The notes beneath the pieces were generated by a model. The model searched no databases. It worked only from the letters and a program-made list of their open reading frames with translations, and had not been told where the DNA came from. From positions 1-64,000 of the forward strand of contig NZ_JASSOT010000063.1 of NCBI RefSeq assembly GCF_030238365.1: DNA of 64,000 nt, written 5' to 3'. This DNA comes from Lelliottia wanjuensis (GTDB lineage: Bacteria > Pseudomonadota > Gammaproteobacteria > Enterobacterales > Enterobacteriaceae). This document shows, in pieces, positions 20,761-29,879 of the stretch. Position 1 is the stretch's first letter. Each line of letters starts with the position of its first letter. The position numbers and the translations under genes are program-made.

Positions 20761-21294
20761 TTAAGGAAAAATAAAGGCAAAGGTAATGCGGGCATTGACG
20801 TTACCCTGTGTCAGCATCGGATCGCCCGCGCTGCGCACCAGGCCGACGGAAAACGGCTGCACGGAGCTGCCCTGATCCTGAGCGATCGCCACGATGTCGC
20901 CGGGCGCGACGGTATCCGCCGCGTTATAGAAATCATTCAGGCTGGTGAGTGTCCCTTTTTTCAGCATAAAACCGGCGTATTTCGCCGTTGAGCTGGCGGC
21001 GCGGAACAGGCGCGTGTCCGTCAGCCCGCTCGATTCCCCGGTCACGCTCAGGGACGGCGATTTACCCTGCATTTCCACGCAGTTCAGGTTCACACCCAGG
21101 GGCAGAATTTGCGCCGTGCCGGTGGCAAACTGGGTCACATCTTTCTGATCAAAGGTGATGCTGGCGTTATCGAGGGAGACCTGACAGCTGCCGTCGACGA
21201 TATTAGCTTTAATCTCGGTGGTGGCGGCACTGGCCGCCGCGCCTGATAAGATCAGCGTCATTCCGGCAAAAAGCGGTTTAATGAACGGCGCCAC
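20761..21294 (-). CDS. Minor fimbrial subunit
   Basis: A 177-residue pilin-family protein starting at a GTG (21294) that lies 6 bases after GGAGG and overlaps the end of the chaperone gene by 17 bases. The frame runs open much further upstream inside that gene, which is coincidental. Signal peptide ends GAAASA-ATTEIK. Pilin features: GSCQVSL and LNCVEMQ disulfide pair and a C-terminal strand ARITFAFIFP. Likely structural or adaptor pilin. Confidence 0.88.
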   Translation of the reverse strand: MAPFIKPLFAGMTLILSGAAASAATTEIKANIVDGSCQVSLDNASITFDQKDVTQFATGTAQILPLGVNLNCVEMQGKSPSLSVTGESSGLTDTRLFRAASSTAKYAGFMLKKGTLTSLNDFYNAADTVAPGDIVAIAQDQGSSVQPFSVGLVRSAGDPMLTQGNVNARITFAFIFP

Positions 21295-21997
21295 GGAACG
21301 CCTCCACGCCACCAAAATCGTTAATCGCCGCCCACTCTGCCTTCCCCTGCCCGACGCTGACCGGATAGGTATTTGCCGCAAACGGGGCCACCATGCTGGT
21401 GCCTTTGATGACGTCGAGTTTGATTTTTTTGCCGTCAATCATCAGCTTGTTCAGGGAGATGTAGTAAGGCGTCGGGTTCGTCACCTTCACGCCCTGGCCG
21501 GTGCGAGAAAACTGTAGTTTTCCCATCGCCTCTTTCTGCGTCATCGGCAAATTATCCGGACGATAGAAGAGCTTCACCGTATTGCCGGTCGCTACCTGCA
21601 GGGTTCCGCCGACGGTATTCTCATTATTCCCCTGTCCGGCTTTCCCGGTCGGAATAGACATAATATTCAGATAAAAAACAGACTCCCGATCGCGCGGCAG
21701 TGAATTTGATTTTTTCACTATACGAATCTTATTACTGGCATCGGATTCAATACGAAATAATGCCGGGACAGGCATAAAAACGTTGTCCGATGATTTCGCT
21801 GAAAGGCTTTCTGAAATACCGACATTAATAAGGTAAGGTTGAGTATGTGACCGGTTATTAATGTCAACACTTTGACTGCTTTCGCTACCGGAAAATATCA
21901 CGCGCGAAGTACCAATGCTGATACTGGCGAATGCCGGTTGAAGGAATAAAAGGCTCAGGCTTAAAATAACGCCGGCCTGGTGATAACGCTTCATCAT
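21278..21997 (-). CDS. Periplasmic fimbrial chaperone (first in operon)
   Basis: A 239-residue PapD-family chaperone with signal peptide about 1-24 (ending PAFA-SISIG). Motifs: RDRESVFYLNIMSIPTG, NTVKLFYRPDNLP and the C-terminal INDFGG. It is the promoter-proximal chaperone, placed after the major pilin and a hairpin, and is the likely partner for the main shaft subunit. Its 3' end overlaps the next pilin gene. Confidence 0.93.
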   Translation of the reverse strand: MMKRYHQAGVILSLSLLFLQPAFASISIGTSRVIFSGSESSQSVDINNRSHTQPYLINVGISESLSAKSSDNVFMPVPALFRIESDASNKIRIVKKSNSLPRDRESVFYLNIMSIPTGKAGQGNNENTVGGTLQVATGNTVKLFYRPDNLPMTQKEAMGKLQFSRTGQGVKVTNPTPYYISLNKLMIDGKKIKLDVIKGTSMVAPFAANTYPVSVGQGKAEWAAINDFGGVEAFRGAVH

Positions 21998-22016
21998 AAA
22001 TTCTGCCCGTTCAATG

Positions 22017-22047
22017 AAAAGAGAGACCGCAAGTGCCTCTCTTTTTT
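22017..22047 (-). promoter_or_regulatory. Intercistronic hairpin after the major pilin gene
   Basis: AAAGAGAG and CTCTCTTT pair around an 11-base loop, with T's on both sides, between the major pilin stop (22097) and the first chaperone (21997). Such hairpins in fimbrial operons act as partial terminators or RNA-stability elements, so the shaft subunit is made in excess. Confidence 0.65.
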
Positions 22048-22096
22048 ATTCTCCGCGTCGCCCTCAGGGTGAATGCGGGCGACGGATTTGCTGCAA

Positions 22097-22606
22097 TTAG
22101 TTGCTAACGTAGGAAATTTTAACCGGTGCGTTGTATGCGCCTGGCAGTACGTTTGCGGTATCCATCACTGCCATACCGGCGGTGAAGGTGTAGCTCAGCG
22201 CGCCGTCTTCATCAGCCACAACCGGGATGCTGGTGTCGTTGGTGACCTGAGTGGTGTTGTCAGACTGCTTCAGCATAAAGCCCGCGGTCTGGGCAACGTC
22301 GCTCAGGAACAGGTTGTTGTCGGAACCCACAACACCGCTGACCTGCAGTGCCCCTTCTTCGTCGGCGTTACAGTTTTTCAGGGTCACAACCAGTGGCTCT
22401 TCGCCCACCTGTTGTTTCGCGGCGGTAAATTCAGTCTTGGCGAAAGAACCCACGTTCAGCGTTGCTGCACCGTTATTTGCCGTGACTTCACACGTGGTGG
22501 AAACAATATTCCCCTGCAGAGTCACATCAGCCTGAGTGGCAGCCTGAACGTGACCCACAAAACCCAAAACCAGAGCGACGGGCGCAAGGGCGATCATTTT
22601 ATTCAT
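22097..22606 (-). CDS. Major fimbrial subunit
   Basis: A 169-residue type-1-family pilin, first gene of the operon. Signal peptide 1-22 (ends GHVQA-ATQADVTLQG). The disulfide pair is in STTCEVTANN and LKNCNADE. The N-terminal strand ADVTLQGNIV serves donor-strand exchange, and the C-terminus NAPVKISYVSN has the penultimate-aromatic pattern. An acidic protein (many D and E). The hairpin downstream and its first position fit the shaft subunit. Confidence 0.92.
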   Translation of the reverse strand: MNKMIALAPVALVLGFVGHVQAATQADVTLQGNIVSTTCEVTANNGAATLNVGSFAKTEFTAAKQQVGEEPLVVTLKNCNADEEGALQVSGVVGSDNNLFLSDVAQTAGFMLKQSDNTTQVTNDTSIPVVADEDGALSYTFTAGMAVMDTANVLPGAYNAPVKISYVSN

Positions 22607-22838
22607 TACTCAATCCTTCATTAAAATAGCGTTTGTTACGGTTAAAAAGAGTTATCTCAGCCTGCCGTGGCTGATGGAAAGATAATATAGTGTGACAGAA
22701 TGGTTAACTATGAGAGGGAGATTATTTTAATGAAGGTCGTCGACTACAGGTGTAGGACGCTATTTGTTTCTGAATAATAGATTAGCTAATTCAAAAACTA
22801 ACACGGCGTGATTTAAAAATAAAGCCATCATATTGGAT
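22607..22838 (-). promoter_or_regulatory. Fimbrial operon promoter region
   Basis: An AT-rich 232-base stretch upstream of the major pilin. It contains CTACA-GG-TGTAG (22744-22755), a short palindrome that may be a regulator site. I see no invertible-element inverted repeats of the fimS kind, and no clustered GATC pairs of the pap kind. Confidence 0.45.
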
Positions 22839-23273
22839 AGTGCTGGCCAGTTAAACACCTGAGGTTGTTCCGTTCACCTTATGTTCAGCAGAATATAATG
22901 GCGTCTTAACCTGTGAACGTGACAAGGGGGCTGCGGGTACCCACACCGGTGCCACATGCAGACAGCTGTATAGCTGGAGGGAGCGGGAGTCCGGCTGAAA
23001 ATCGCCGAAGCGTTTCCTGGAGGCCGGGTCGAGGCGCAGGGATGCGCCGAGAGGGTGCGACCTGCATGGATGCAGGATCGCGCCCGACCCGATAGCCGCA
23101 AGGAATAAGCTGAGGGCACCGCGAAGCGGCGATTTTCTTTGCCGGGAGCCGGGGTTGCCAGGGTGGTGGCGATTGAGCCACCCTGGCACGTTCACCGCAG
23201 AGAGATGGACCGGAAGCAGAGGAACGAAAGTGAACGGAACAATTCCACTCATGCCATAAAGGTCCTGGGACAA
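22839..23273. repeat. Structured intergenic repeat, copy B (internal domain missing)
   Basis: About 435 bases homologous to copy A. The 13-base outer pair is kept exactly (22865-22877 with 23230-23242), as is the right-hand half with its stems. The segment matching 10203-10378 of copy A, including the GAAATCGG...CCGATTTC arm, is absent. The outer 40-base terminal repeats of copy A are not recognisable beyond GTGCTGGCCAGTTAA at the left. It lies between the fimbrial promoter region and evgS. Confidence 0.8.
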
Positions 23274-23298
23274 CCATTAATCACATCCGATGCTTTAT

Positions 23299-26200
23299 TT
23301 AATGGCGAACAGAACGTGAATAAGCATCAATCGCCGCATTGAGAGCGCTAATCTGCTGCTCCAGCTGCATAACCCCTTTTCCCAACGCCGGCGGATGAAG
23401 CCCGGCCGCCAGCTGATTCTCCAGCGTTTCGGCCAGCTCATATAACGGCGTCGCGCCCAGAAGCTGCATCGTGCCGTTGATGCGGTGCAAATGGTGTTGC
23501 AGCACATCCCACTCTTCCTGCGCCAGCGCCTGAACGGCCGCCGCGACGTCTTTGTCGTTTTCAATCCGCGCCTGTTCAAGCATCTGGCACATCAGTTTCT
23601 TATCGCCAAGGCTGTGCGCTTCCAGCCCTGGCATGTCGATGAACGCGTCAAGCGGCGGCCCGTCCTCAGCCATATTCACCCCGCTCAGCGCTGCCTTGAG
23701 CTGCTGCAGTTCGATGGGTTTGAACAGACACAAATTCATACCCACCGCCAGGCAGCGCTCTTTTTCTTCCGTCTGCGCGTTGGCGGTCAGCCCCCAGATC
23801 ACCATATTCTGATTCAGCTCGCGCACCCGCTGGGTTAGGGTGATGCCGTCCATATTGGGCATGTTCAGATCGGTAATCAGCAGGTCGTACTCCTGATTTC
23901 TGATCAGATTCAGCGCCTGAAGGCCGTCTTCCGCCTCGTCGACGTGATAGCCGAGAATATCCAGCTGGCGGCGCAGCAGCAGGCGGTTGGTCGGGTTATC
24001 TTCGGCAATCACAATTCGAAGCGAGGCGGGGAGCGTCGCTTCCTGTTCGGCGATCAGCGGTACATCCGGCGCATGATCAGAGGTTTGTGTCACCAGCGTC
24101 ACCATCATGGTGGTGCCCATGCCCGGCTGGCTGGTGATGCTGATCTGCCCCGCCATGCGCTCCACCATTTCCCGGCAAATCACCAGACCCAGGCCCGAGC
24201 CGATCTGCCGTTTGCCCGACTCCGTCTGGCTGAAGGGCTTAAACAGCTGCTGCTGTTCGACGTGGCTAATCCCCGCCCCCGTATCCCGCACGCTTAGCGT
24301 GAGATACACCCGCTCCTCGCCCATCGCCTGGGTGTGGGCCATCACGTCCACGCCGCCCTCGGCGGTAAATTTGATGGCGTTGCTCAGGAGATTCGACAGC
24401 ACCTGTTTGATCGCTTGCGGGTCGAGCCACAGCGTTTTCCCGTCTTCAAGACGGCAATCGACCGTGAGGCGCAGATTTTTCTGCCGCGCCAGCCCTTCAA
24501 AATTAGCGACCGTGGCGTTAATCACCGACTCCAGATCGACCCATTCCGGCGTCAGGGTGAAATTGCCGGACTCAATTTTCTCCATATCCAGCACATCGCC
24601 AATCAGCGCGATCAGGGTTTGCGCCGTGCTGTAGGCCAGCTGAATCGCCTCTTTGGTCTCTTCCGCGCTCTGTTTGCGGGTGGTCAACAGCTCGAGGAAG
24701 CCCATGATCGCGCTGACCGGGGTGCGGATCTCATGGCTCATGCTCGCCAGGAACTGGCTTTTGGCCTGATTCGCATCGATGGCTTTGTCTTTCTCCACCT
24801 GCAGCGCTTTCATCAGCTGTCGGGATTCGGTGATGTCCTGCCAGCCGCAAATCAGGATCGCAGGCCGGTTTTCCGGCATCAGGCAGAGCGTCAGCCAGTG
24901 GAGGATCTGGCGATTTTCGCCGCCATTATTGAGGGTCAGAGAATGGGTGATCACATGGCCGGGAGTCAGGCCCTGCTGAATCTCCGGCTGTACGGTGTAG
25001 AAAACATCTGCCAGCGGGCTGCGTCGGTCAAACAGGGAATAACTCATCGCTTCGCGCCGCTCAGCAATGAAGAATTCGCTGAACGCGCTGTTGTAACTTT
25101 CGAGCTCCCCTTCGAGGGTAATCACGTAGACCGGCACGGGAATGGAGTTGGATAAGGTCTGGCTGAACGTCAGCTGATAATTCAGCGCGGCCTGCGCGGC
25201 CTTGCCCCGCCCAATCGCCCGCAGGAGATACACGCCCCACAGCAGGCTGGTGATCACCAGTAAAATCGCCAGACCGATCACCAGGTAAAAAGGCCGGTTA
25301 TACAGATTCCAGGTGCCGATTTTCACTTCCGGCGCTTTGATCCATTTCCCGGCCAGATTGAGGATCTCTTTTGGCGGAATGTCGTCCAGCGCCTTGTTCA
25401 AAATACTCTGCAGTTCAGAGGCGTCGCGCGGGATCGCAAACGCAATCTGCGCGGACGGTTCGTCCGGAATACGGGTGTATTTCATGGTACCAGGGTAATA
25501 GTGATCGATGATAAAGCGCGACGCGAGCTGGGTGGAGACCACGGCATCGACGTCACCGAGCATCAGCTTGCTGAGCGCAGTACTGGTATTCTCGGCAATC
25601 ACCCACTCCACGCCCGGATATTTGTGTTTCAGTTTGTCCGTCAGCGGATGGTAGGCCGGTATCGCCACTTTGGAGCCCGGCGCGAGCAGTTCGTTTGGCC
25701 CCGACGACGCCCGGGTCACCAGCACAAAAGGCGTGGCGATAAACGGATGGGTGAACAACATCTCCTCTTCGCGCTCGGCGCTGAACGTCGCCGTCGGCAG
25801 CACGTCCCAGCCGCCTTTGCGCATGATGTTGACCATATCCGTATTCGAGTTGGCGATCACCGGCTGGAACACCAGCCCCGTTTGCAGCTGGATCAGATTC
25901 AGGATGTCGCCCAGCAGGCCGCGGATCTCCTGATGATCGTCGACCATGCTCATCGGGGCGTAGTAAGGGTTAATCAGTACGCGCAGCACCGGATGTTTGG
26001 CAATCCAGCGCTCTTCCCGTGGCGTGAGTTTCATCGCCTTATTGAGAAACGAGATATTGCCGGTATCGACCCAGGACTGGGCGATCTGTTTATGGGTCTG
26101 TTCTGTGAGGGAGCTGATAAAGGTATCGAGAATGCCGAGCAGCTGTTTCTGATCGGCCGGGACGATGAAATGATTTCCCGTCTGCGGTTCACGCCAGAAC

Positions 26201-26898
26201 TTCACCATTTCCAGGGACTGATAAAAATCGCGCACCAGAATAAAACTGGAGGTCAGGTTATTCCCAAAGAAATAGTCGTTTTCGTGATTTGCCACCGAGG
26301 CCAGCGCCAGATAATTATCCGCATAGGAAGTAATGTGCGCCTTCGGAAAAACCATTTTAATAAACTGCTCGGACGGGTAGCCCTGCTTAATGGCCACCGA
26401 CACTTCGTCCTTATCGTTTGAAAGCGGCTTCATCACATCTGCCTGACGCGTGACTAGCGTAGGATAAGCCCGGATCAGCGGCAGTGAAGCTGAGAAACCC
26501 GCATCCAGGTCGCTCTCCCCGGCGGGTGACGTCAAAATAATATCCGCCTCCCCGGCCTTGAGCGCCGTTAAAGCCTGATCCAGATCGGCGTAATGCTTAA
26601 TCACCACCTGGATTTGCAGGGAGTTTTCCATCAGCAGCAGGTAGTCCGCGTTCATTCCCCGGTAGCGCCCGGTCGTCGAATTCATACTCAGCGGCGGCGT
26701 TTCCTGCCCGTACACCGCAATGGTCAGGGAGCGTTTTGCCGCCAGCCACAGCAGATCGTAATGGCCCAAGGGCAGCGCGGGGGTAAACACCTGATTATCG
26801 CTGGCAAGCTGAAGCGTCGCCGGTTCAGGGCTGGCTGAACGCGCCGGAACACTCAGGATAAACAGCAAAAAAAGCCCCGCGATGGCGCGCATGATCAT
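23299..26898 (-). CDS. evgS: EvgS-like hybrid sensor histidine kinase
   Basis: A 1199-residue unorthodox sensor of the BvgS/EvgS type. In order: signal peptide, two periplasmic substrate-binding-like domains (about 45-280 and 290-520), a membrane helix about 538-560, a PAS-like domain about 580-690, the HisKA box FLASMSHEIRTP (His722), ATPase boxes NLLSNAIKF and GSGLGL, a receiver (Asp1010 in LLITDLNMPNMDG) and a C-terminal Hpt domain (His1138 in HLHRINGTMQLLGA). Length and sequence follow E. coli EvgS throughout. The ATG at 26898 is 4 bases past the evgA stop; an in-frame TTG at 26928 would overlap evgA. In E. coli EvgS senses mild acid and alkali metals. Confidence 0.9.
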   Translation of the reverse strand: MIMRAIAGLFLLFILSVPARSASPEPATLQLASDNQVFTPALPLGHYDLLWLAAKRSLTIAVYGQETPPLSMNSTTGRYRGMNADYLLLMENSLQIQVVIKHYADLDQALTALKAGEADIILTSPAGESDLDAGFSASLPLIRAYPTLVTRQADVMKPLSNDKDEVSVAIKQGYPSEQFIKMVFPKAHITSYADNYLALASVANHENDYFFGNNLTSSFILVRDFYQSLEMVKFWREPQTGNHFIVPADQKQLLGILDTFISSLTEQTHKQIAQSWVDTGNISFLNKAMKLTPREERWIAKHPVLRVLINPYYAPMSMVDDHQEIRGLLGDILNLIQLQTGLVFQPVIANSNTDMVNIMRKGGWDVLPTATFSAEREEEMLFTHPFIATPFVLVTRASSGPNELLAPGSKVAIPAYHPLTDKLKHKYPGVEWVIAENTSTALSKLMLGDVDAVVSTQLASRFIIDHYYPGTMKYTRIPDEPSAQIAFAIPRDASELQSILNKALDDIPPKEILNLAGKWIKAPEVKIGTWNLYNRPFYLVIGLAILLVITSLLWGVYLLRAIGRGKAAQAALNYQLTFSQTLSNSIPVPVYVITLEGELESYNSAFSEFFIAERREAMSYSLFDRRSPLADVFYTVQPEIQQGLTPGHVITHSLTLNNGGENRQILHWLTLCLMPENRPAILICGWQDITESRQLMKALQVEKDKAIDANQAKSQFLASMSHEIRTPVSAIMGFLELLTTRKQSAEETKEAIQLAYSTAQTLIALIGDVLDMEKIESGNFTLTPEWVDLESVINATVANFEGLARQKNLRLTVDCRLEDGKTLWLDPQAIKQVLSNLLSNAIKFTAEGGVDVMAHTQAMGEERVYLTLSVRDTGAGISHVEQQQLFKPFSQTESGKRQIGSGLGLVICREMVERMAGQISITSQPGMGTTMMVTLVTQTSDHAPDVPLIAEQEATLPASLRIVIAEDNPTNRLLLRRQLDILGYHVDEAEDGLQALNLIRNQEYDLLITDLNMPNMDGITLTQRVRELNQNMVIWGLTANAQTEEKERCLAVGMNLCLFKPIELQQLKAALSGVNMAEDGPPLDAFIDMPGLEAHSLGDKKLMCQMLEQARIENDKDVAAAVQALAQEEWDVLQHHLHRINGTMQLLGATPLYELAETLENQLAAGLHPPALGKGVMQLEQQISALNAAIDAYSRSVRH

Positions 26899-26902
26899 GG
26901 TG

Positions 26903-27535
26903 TTAGCCAATCGCGTTACGCTGCGCAAAGGAGAAAAGTTCCATCAGCGATTTGCAGTTCAGCTTCTCCATTAAACGGCTTTTATAGGTGCTCACGGTTT
27001 TATTGCTGATACACATTTCCGCCGCGATTTTCATATTGTCATCGCCATTGAGAATATAGCGCATCACTTTAATTTCCTGGCTCGACAGCGACTGCAACAT
27101 TTCCTGTTCCGAGGAAAGACTGCCCATGAACGACTGCAGTGATAACGGGAAATAACTGTAACCATTTTGCGCCGCGTGGACCGCCGCAATAATATTGGTC
27201 ATGCCCTCTTTCTTACTGATAAAGGCATTCGCTCCCGCGTCGGCGCTGCGTTTGCCATAAAAAAGATCGTTCTTGGCAGAGACCACAATAATAATCCGGC
27301 TGAACGCCTGCTTGCGCAGTTTCTCCACCACTTCAATACCGCTCATCACCGGAATATCCACGTCGACAATCACCAGATCCGGGCTGTGCTCGCCGACAAG
27401 CTGTAACGCCTGCGCGCCGTCTCCCGCTTCTGCCACGACGGTGATGCCTTCATTTTCGAGCAGATTTTTAATCGCCATACGAGCCAGCGGATGGTCATCA
27501 ACGACGATAGCATGTAACTTATTGGTTTTACCCAT
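26903..27535 (-). CDS. evgA: EvgA-like response regulator
   Basis: A 210-residue NarL/FixJ-type regulator. Receiver domain 1-125 with acidic pocket VDD (about 12-14), phospho-acceptor Asp58 (LVIVDVDIPVMSG) and Lys near 108 (FISKKEG). The C-terminal LuxR helix-turn-helix reads LSSQEIKVMRYIL...MCISNKTVSTYKSRLMEKL. Long stretches are the same as in E. coli EvgA (IIVVSAKNDLFYGKR; SNKTVSTYKSRLMEKLNCKSLM). AAGGAG is 5 bases before the start. In E. coli EvgA activates ydeP, emrKY and acid-resistance genes. Confidence 0.92.
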   Translation of the reverse strand: MGKTNKLHAIVVDDHPLARMAIKNLLENEGITVVAEAGDGAQALQLVGEHSPDLVIVDVDIPVMSGIEVVEKLRKQAFSRIIIVVSAKNDLFYGKRSADAGANAFISKKEGMTNIIAAVHAAQNGYSYFPLSLQSFMGSLSSEQEMLQSLSSQEIKVMRYILNGDDNMKIAAEMCISNKTVSTYKSRLMEKLNCKSLMELFSFAQRNAIG

Positions 27536-27991
27536 CTTAGCTCCTTATTAGCTTCATTTTTCTGGTTCCTGACTCACCGGTTTTCGCCCACAAGACAACG
27601 CACATCACCGCCCCTGATGGCGTAATTATAACGTGCCGCAGGAGGATGAATGTTTTTCGCAAACCTTTATTATTTAGTGATTCGAATGGACGTCGAGTCA
27701 AAGAAGTCTACCGTTTCGGGAAGACGATTTCTATTAGCATTAAAATAAAGTGTATCACGGCACGAAGAAAAACATCGCGCTTGCGAAAAGTCGTTAAGGA
27801 AGGGTTTAAAATAAATTCCCATAGAATTTTTACCCATTGTTTTACAAAGAATTAATTCATCAGGGATTTCACGTGTAGGATATCCCCTGCAAAAGTTTCC
27901 GATGTGTCTCCTGTATTTCATCCGCACGGATGATTAACCTGACTGAATATTATTATCACATTCTGTTCAGCAGGACTGGATACACTCTCGC
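27536..27991. promoter_or_regulatory. Divergent evgA / emrK-like promoter region
   Basis: A 456-base AT-rich gap with no believable gene (short open frames lack codon bias and ribosome binding sites). In E. coli the matching evgA-emrK gap carries EvgA-controlled promoters. TTTCACGTGTAGGAT near 27866-27880 contains a TGTAGGA half-site like the one at 22751-22757, but no full palindrome. Confidence 0.45.
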
Positions 27992-29107
27992 ATGGACAAA
28001 CTACACGGAGCCAGCGTTAGTTTTGGCAAAACACACCCACAGCGAAAAAGTAAAAAACGAATGATATGCGCCCTGCTCATTATCATTTTTTATTTTATTT
28101 GCAGCTTCGGGCCAGATATTAGTTTTCGCACGATGCCAGATACCAGCGATGCCTATATTACCGGTAATCCTGTCTTTATTTTCTCAGAAACAGGGGGTCG
28201 CGTGGCGGCCATCGCACCAGTCAACAGCGACAGAGTTCGTAAAGGCGATATTCTGCTGCAGCTGGAAAATGCCCACGAAGAGCGTCAGTTTAAAAAAGCC
28301 GAACAAAGCCTGCTGGAGACGGAAAAAGAGACCCAGGAGCGCTACATCGCCGACAGCCAGAATAATGCCCAGATTCTCCATGCCCAGATGACCTACCAGC
28401 AGGCGCTGATTGAGTATAACCGCCGGTTACAGTCGATAGGCCCGGCGGCCATTTCGCAGGAGGATCTCCGACAGGCGCTGAAAAACGTCAACAGCAGCAA
28501 AGCGGCGCTGGATATCGCCATTCAACAGTACCGTCGGAATTTGCTCTGGCTTCGCGAGGCGGATATCTCGCAGCAAAAGCTGATAGTGCAGGCCAGAGAG
28601 GCCCTGCAAAAAGCCGCTGAGGCGCTGGATCGCACGCGGGTGCGAAGCCCCGTGAGCGGGTATGTCGCGCACCGGAATGTGCACACGGGTTTACACGTCA
28701 GCCCTGGGCAAACGCTGATGACCATCGTCCCCGCCGACCAGATGTGGATTAATGCCAACTTTACCGCCGCAGAGATCGCTGACGTCCGCGTCGGCCAGAA
28801 AGCAGTGATCCTGACGGAGATGTATGGCAACAAGGTGGTGTTCGACGGTCAGGTAGAGGGATGGGATCAGGATGCCGACGCCGAGCTGTCCGCCCTCAGC
28901 AGCGCAGAAAAATGGATCAGTGAGGTGCAAAAAATTCCCGTGCGGATCTCCATCAATCCGATGCAGATGAGCCAGTATCCGCTAAGGATTGGGGTTTCTT
29001 CGAGGGTGAAACTGCTCGACCGTCGCACCCGCAGCGCGCACTTTTCGCTGGTGAGAAAAGGAATCAACATCCTGCGGGCATACCGGAAGTATTTGCTGGA
29101 AGATTAA
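27992..29107 (+). CDS. HlyD-family membrane fusion protein, EmrK-like
   Basis: A 371-residue periplasmic adaptor with one N-terminal membrane helix (about 25-42), a biotinyl-lipoyl-like half-motif (TSDAYITGNPVFIFSETGGRVAAIAPVNSDRVRKGDILLQLE), a coiled-coil hairpin (about 100-215) and the HlyD C-terminal segment DRTRVRSPVSGYVAHRNVHTGLHVSPGQTLMTIVPADQMWINANF. It resembles E. coli EmrK and sits in the emrK position, divergent from evgA. The MFS exporter gene emrY that should follow is missing. The adaptor must be non-functional, work with another exporter, or serve something else. Confidence 0.85.
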   Translation: MDKLHGASVSFGKTHPQRKSKKRMICALLIIIFYFICSFGPDISFRTMPDTSDAYITGNPVFIFSETGGRVAAIAPVNSDRVRKGDILLQLENAHEERQFKKAEQSLLETEKETQERYIADSQNNAQILHAQMTYQQALIEYNRRLQSIGPAAISQEDLRQALKNVNSSKAALDIAIQQYRRNLLWLREADISQQKLIVQAREALQKAAEALDRTRVRSPVSGYVAHRNVHTGLHVSPGQTLMTIVPADQMWINANFTAAEIADVRVGQKAVILTEMYGNKVVFDGQVEGWDQDADAELSALSSAEKWISEVQKIPVRISINPMQMSQYPLRIGVSSRVKLLDRRTRSAHFSLVRKGINILRAYRKYLLED

Positions 29108-29188
29108 TGGACTCTGACTGAGTACTCGCGGTGTTTTATTAACTTATCTATACTCCACCTCACCTTTTCTCAATGCCTGAGGCCCCCT

Positions 29189-29539
29189 GTGCTCGCCACT
29201 ATTCTCGTCGCGGTTGTTGCCGCCATCCATCTCTATATTCTGGTTCTGGAAATGTTTTTATGGAATACCCCAACCGGTCGCAAGGCGTTTAACCTGAGCG
29301 AAGATTTTGCCCGTGAAACCCGCGTTCTGGCCGCCAATCAGGGCCTGTACAACGGCTTTCTGGCGGCAGGTTTGCTGTGGGGATTATGGCTCGGCGAAAG
29401 CGGCGTTCCGGTCACCTTGTTCTTCCTGACCTGCGTACTGATTGCGGGTGTTTTTGGCGCGGTAACGGCCAGCCGGAAGATCCTCTATGTTCAGGCGCTT
29501 CCGGCGCTGGTTGCTTTAATTGCTTTGCTGGTGCGTTGA
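29189..29539 (+). CDS. DUF1304 family membrane protein
   Basis: A 116-residue protein with four predicted membrane helices (about 2-22, 50-68, 74-92 and 98-115) from a GTG start at 29189. The pattern AAIHLYILVLEMFLW...GLYNGFLAAGLLWG is typical of DUF1304. Function unknown. It is 81 bases after the emrK-like gene and could be on the same transcript. Confidence 0.8.
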   Translation: MLATILVAVVAAIHLYILVLEMFLWNTPTGRKAFNLSEDFARETRVLAANQGLYNGFLAAGLLWGLWLGESGVPVTLFFLTCVLIAGVFGAVTASRKILYVQALPALVALIALLVR

Positions 29540-29879
29540 GGGGAAGGGTTGATGTGGGCGTTGGCGAAGGTACAAGGTTTCACCGATAACCGATGCGGAT
29601 TCGCATCCAGCGTTTTCTGTGCATATCCGTTTTGTGCAGGAGGGGACGTTTACATATTCTGCCTGCATTTTTGCATCTAATGCTTATTTACGGATTAATC
29701 CATAATTAAAGAAAATGCAAATCCAACCGGCTGTACCTATAACCTATTGTTAATTGTGACAAATCGATGTAGTGTACTACACATTAAATTTACAAAGGCG
29801 GAAATAACCGTGTTTAAATACGGTTATGTCCACCGAATAAGCGTTATGCCTATTCAAAATGATAATAGAGAACGTGTGA
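29540..29879. other. Intergenic, start of the AT-rich acquired segment
   Basis: 340 bases. The base composition drops sharply from about 29640. A promoter for the gene at 29880 must lie here. I see no RNA gene and no att-like repeat that I can trust. Confidence 0.4.

Noticed and set aside
22607-22838. Phase-variable promoter inversion (fimS-like) before the fimbrial operon
   Set aside because: No inverted repeat pair flanks the promoter region and no recombinase gene is near.
27646-27927. Short open frames in the evgA-emrK gap on both strands
   Set aside because: Very AT-rich, no ribosome binding sites, basic low-complexity products.
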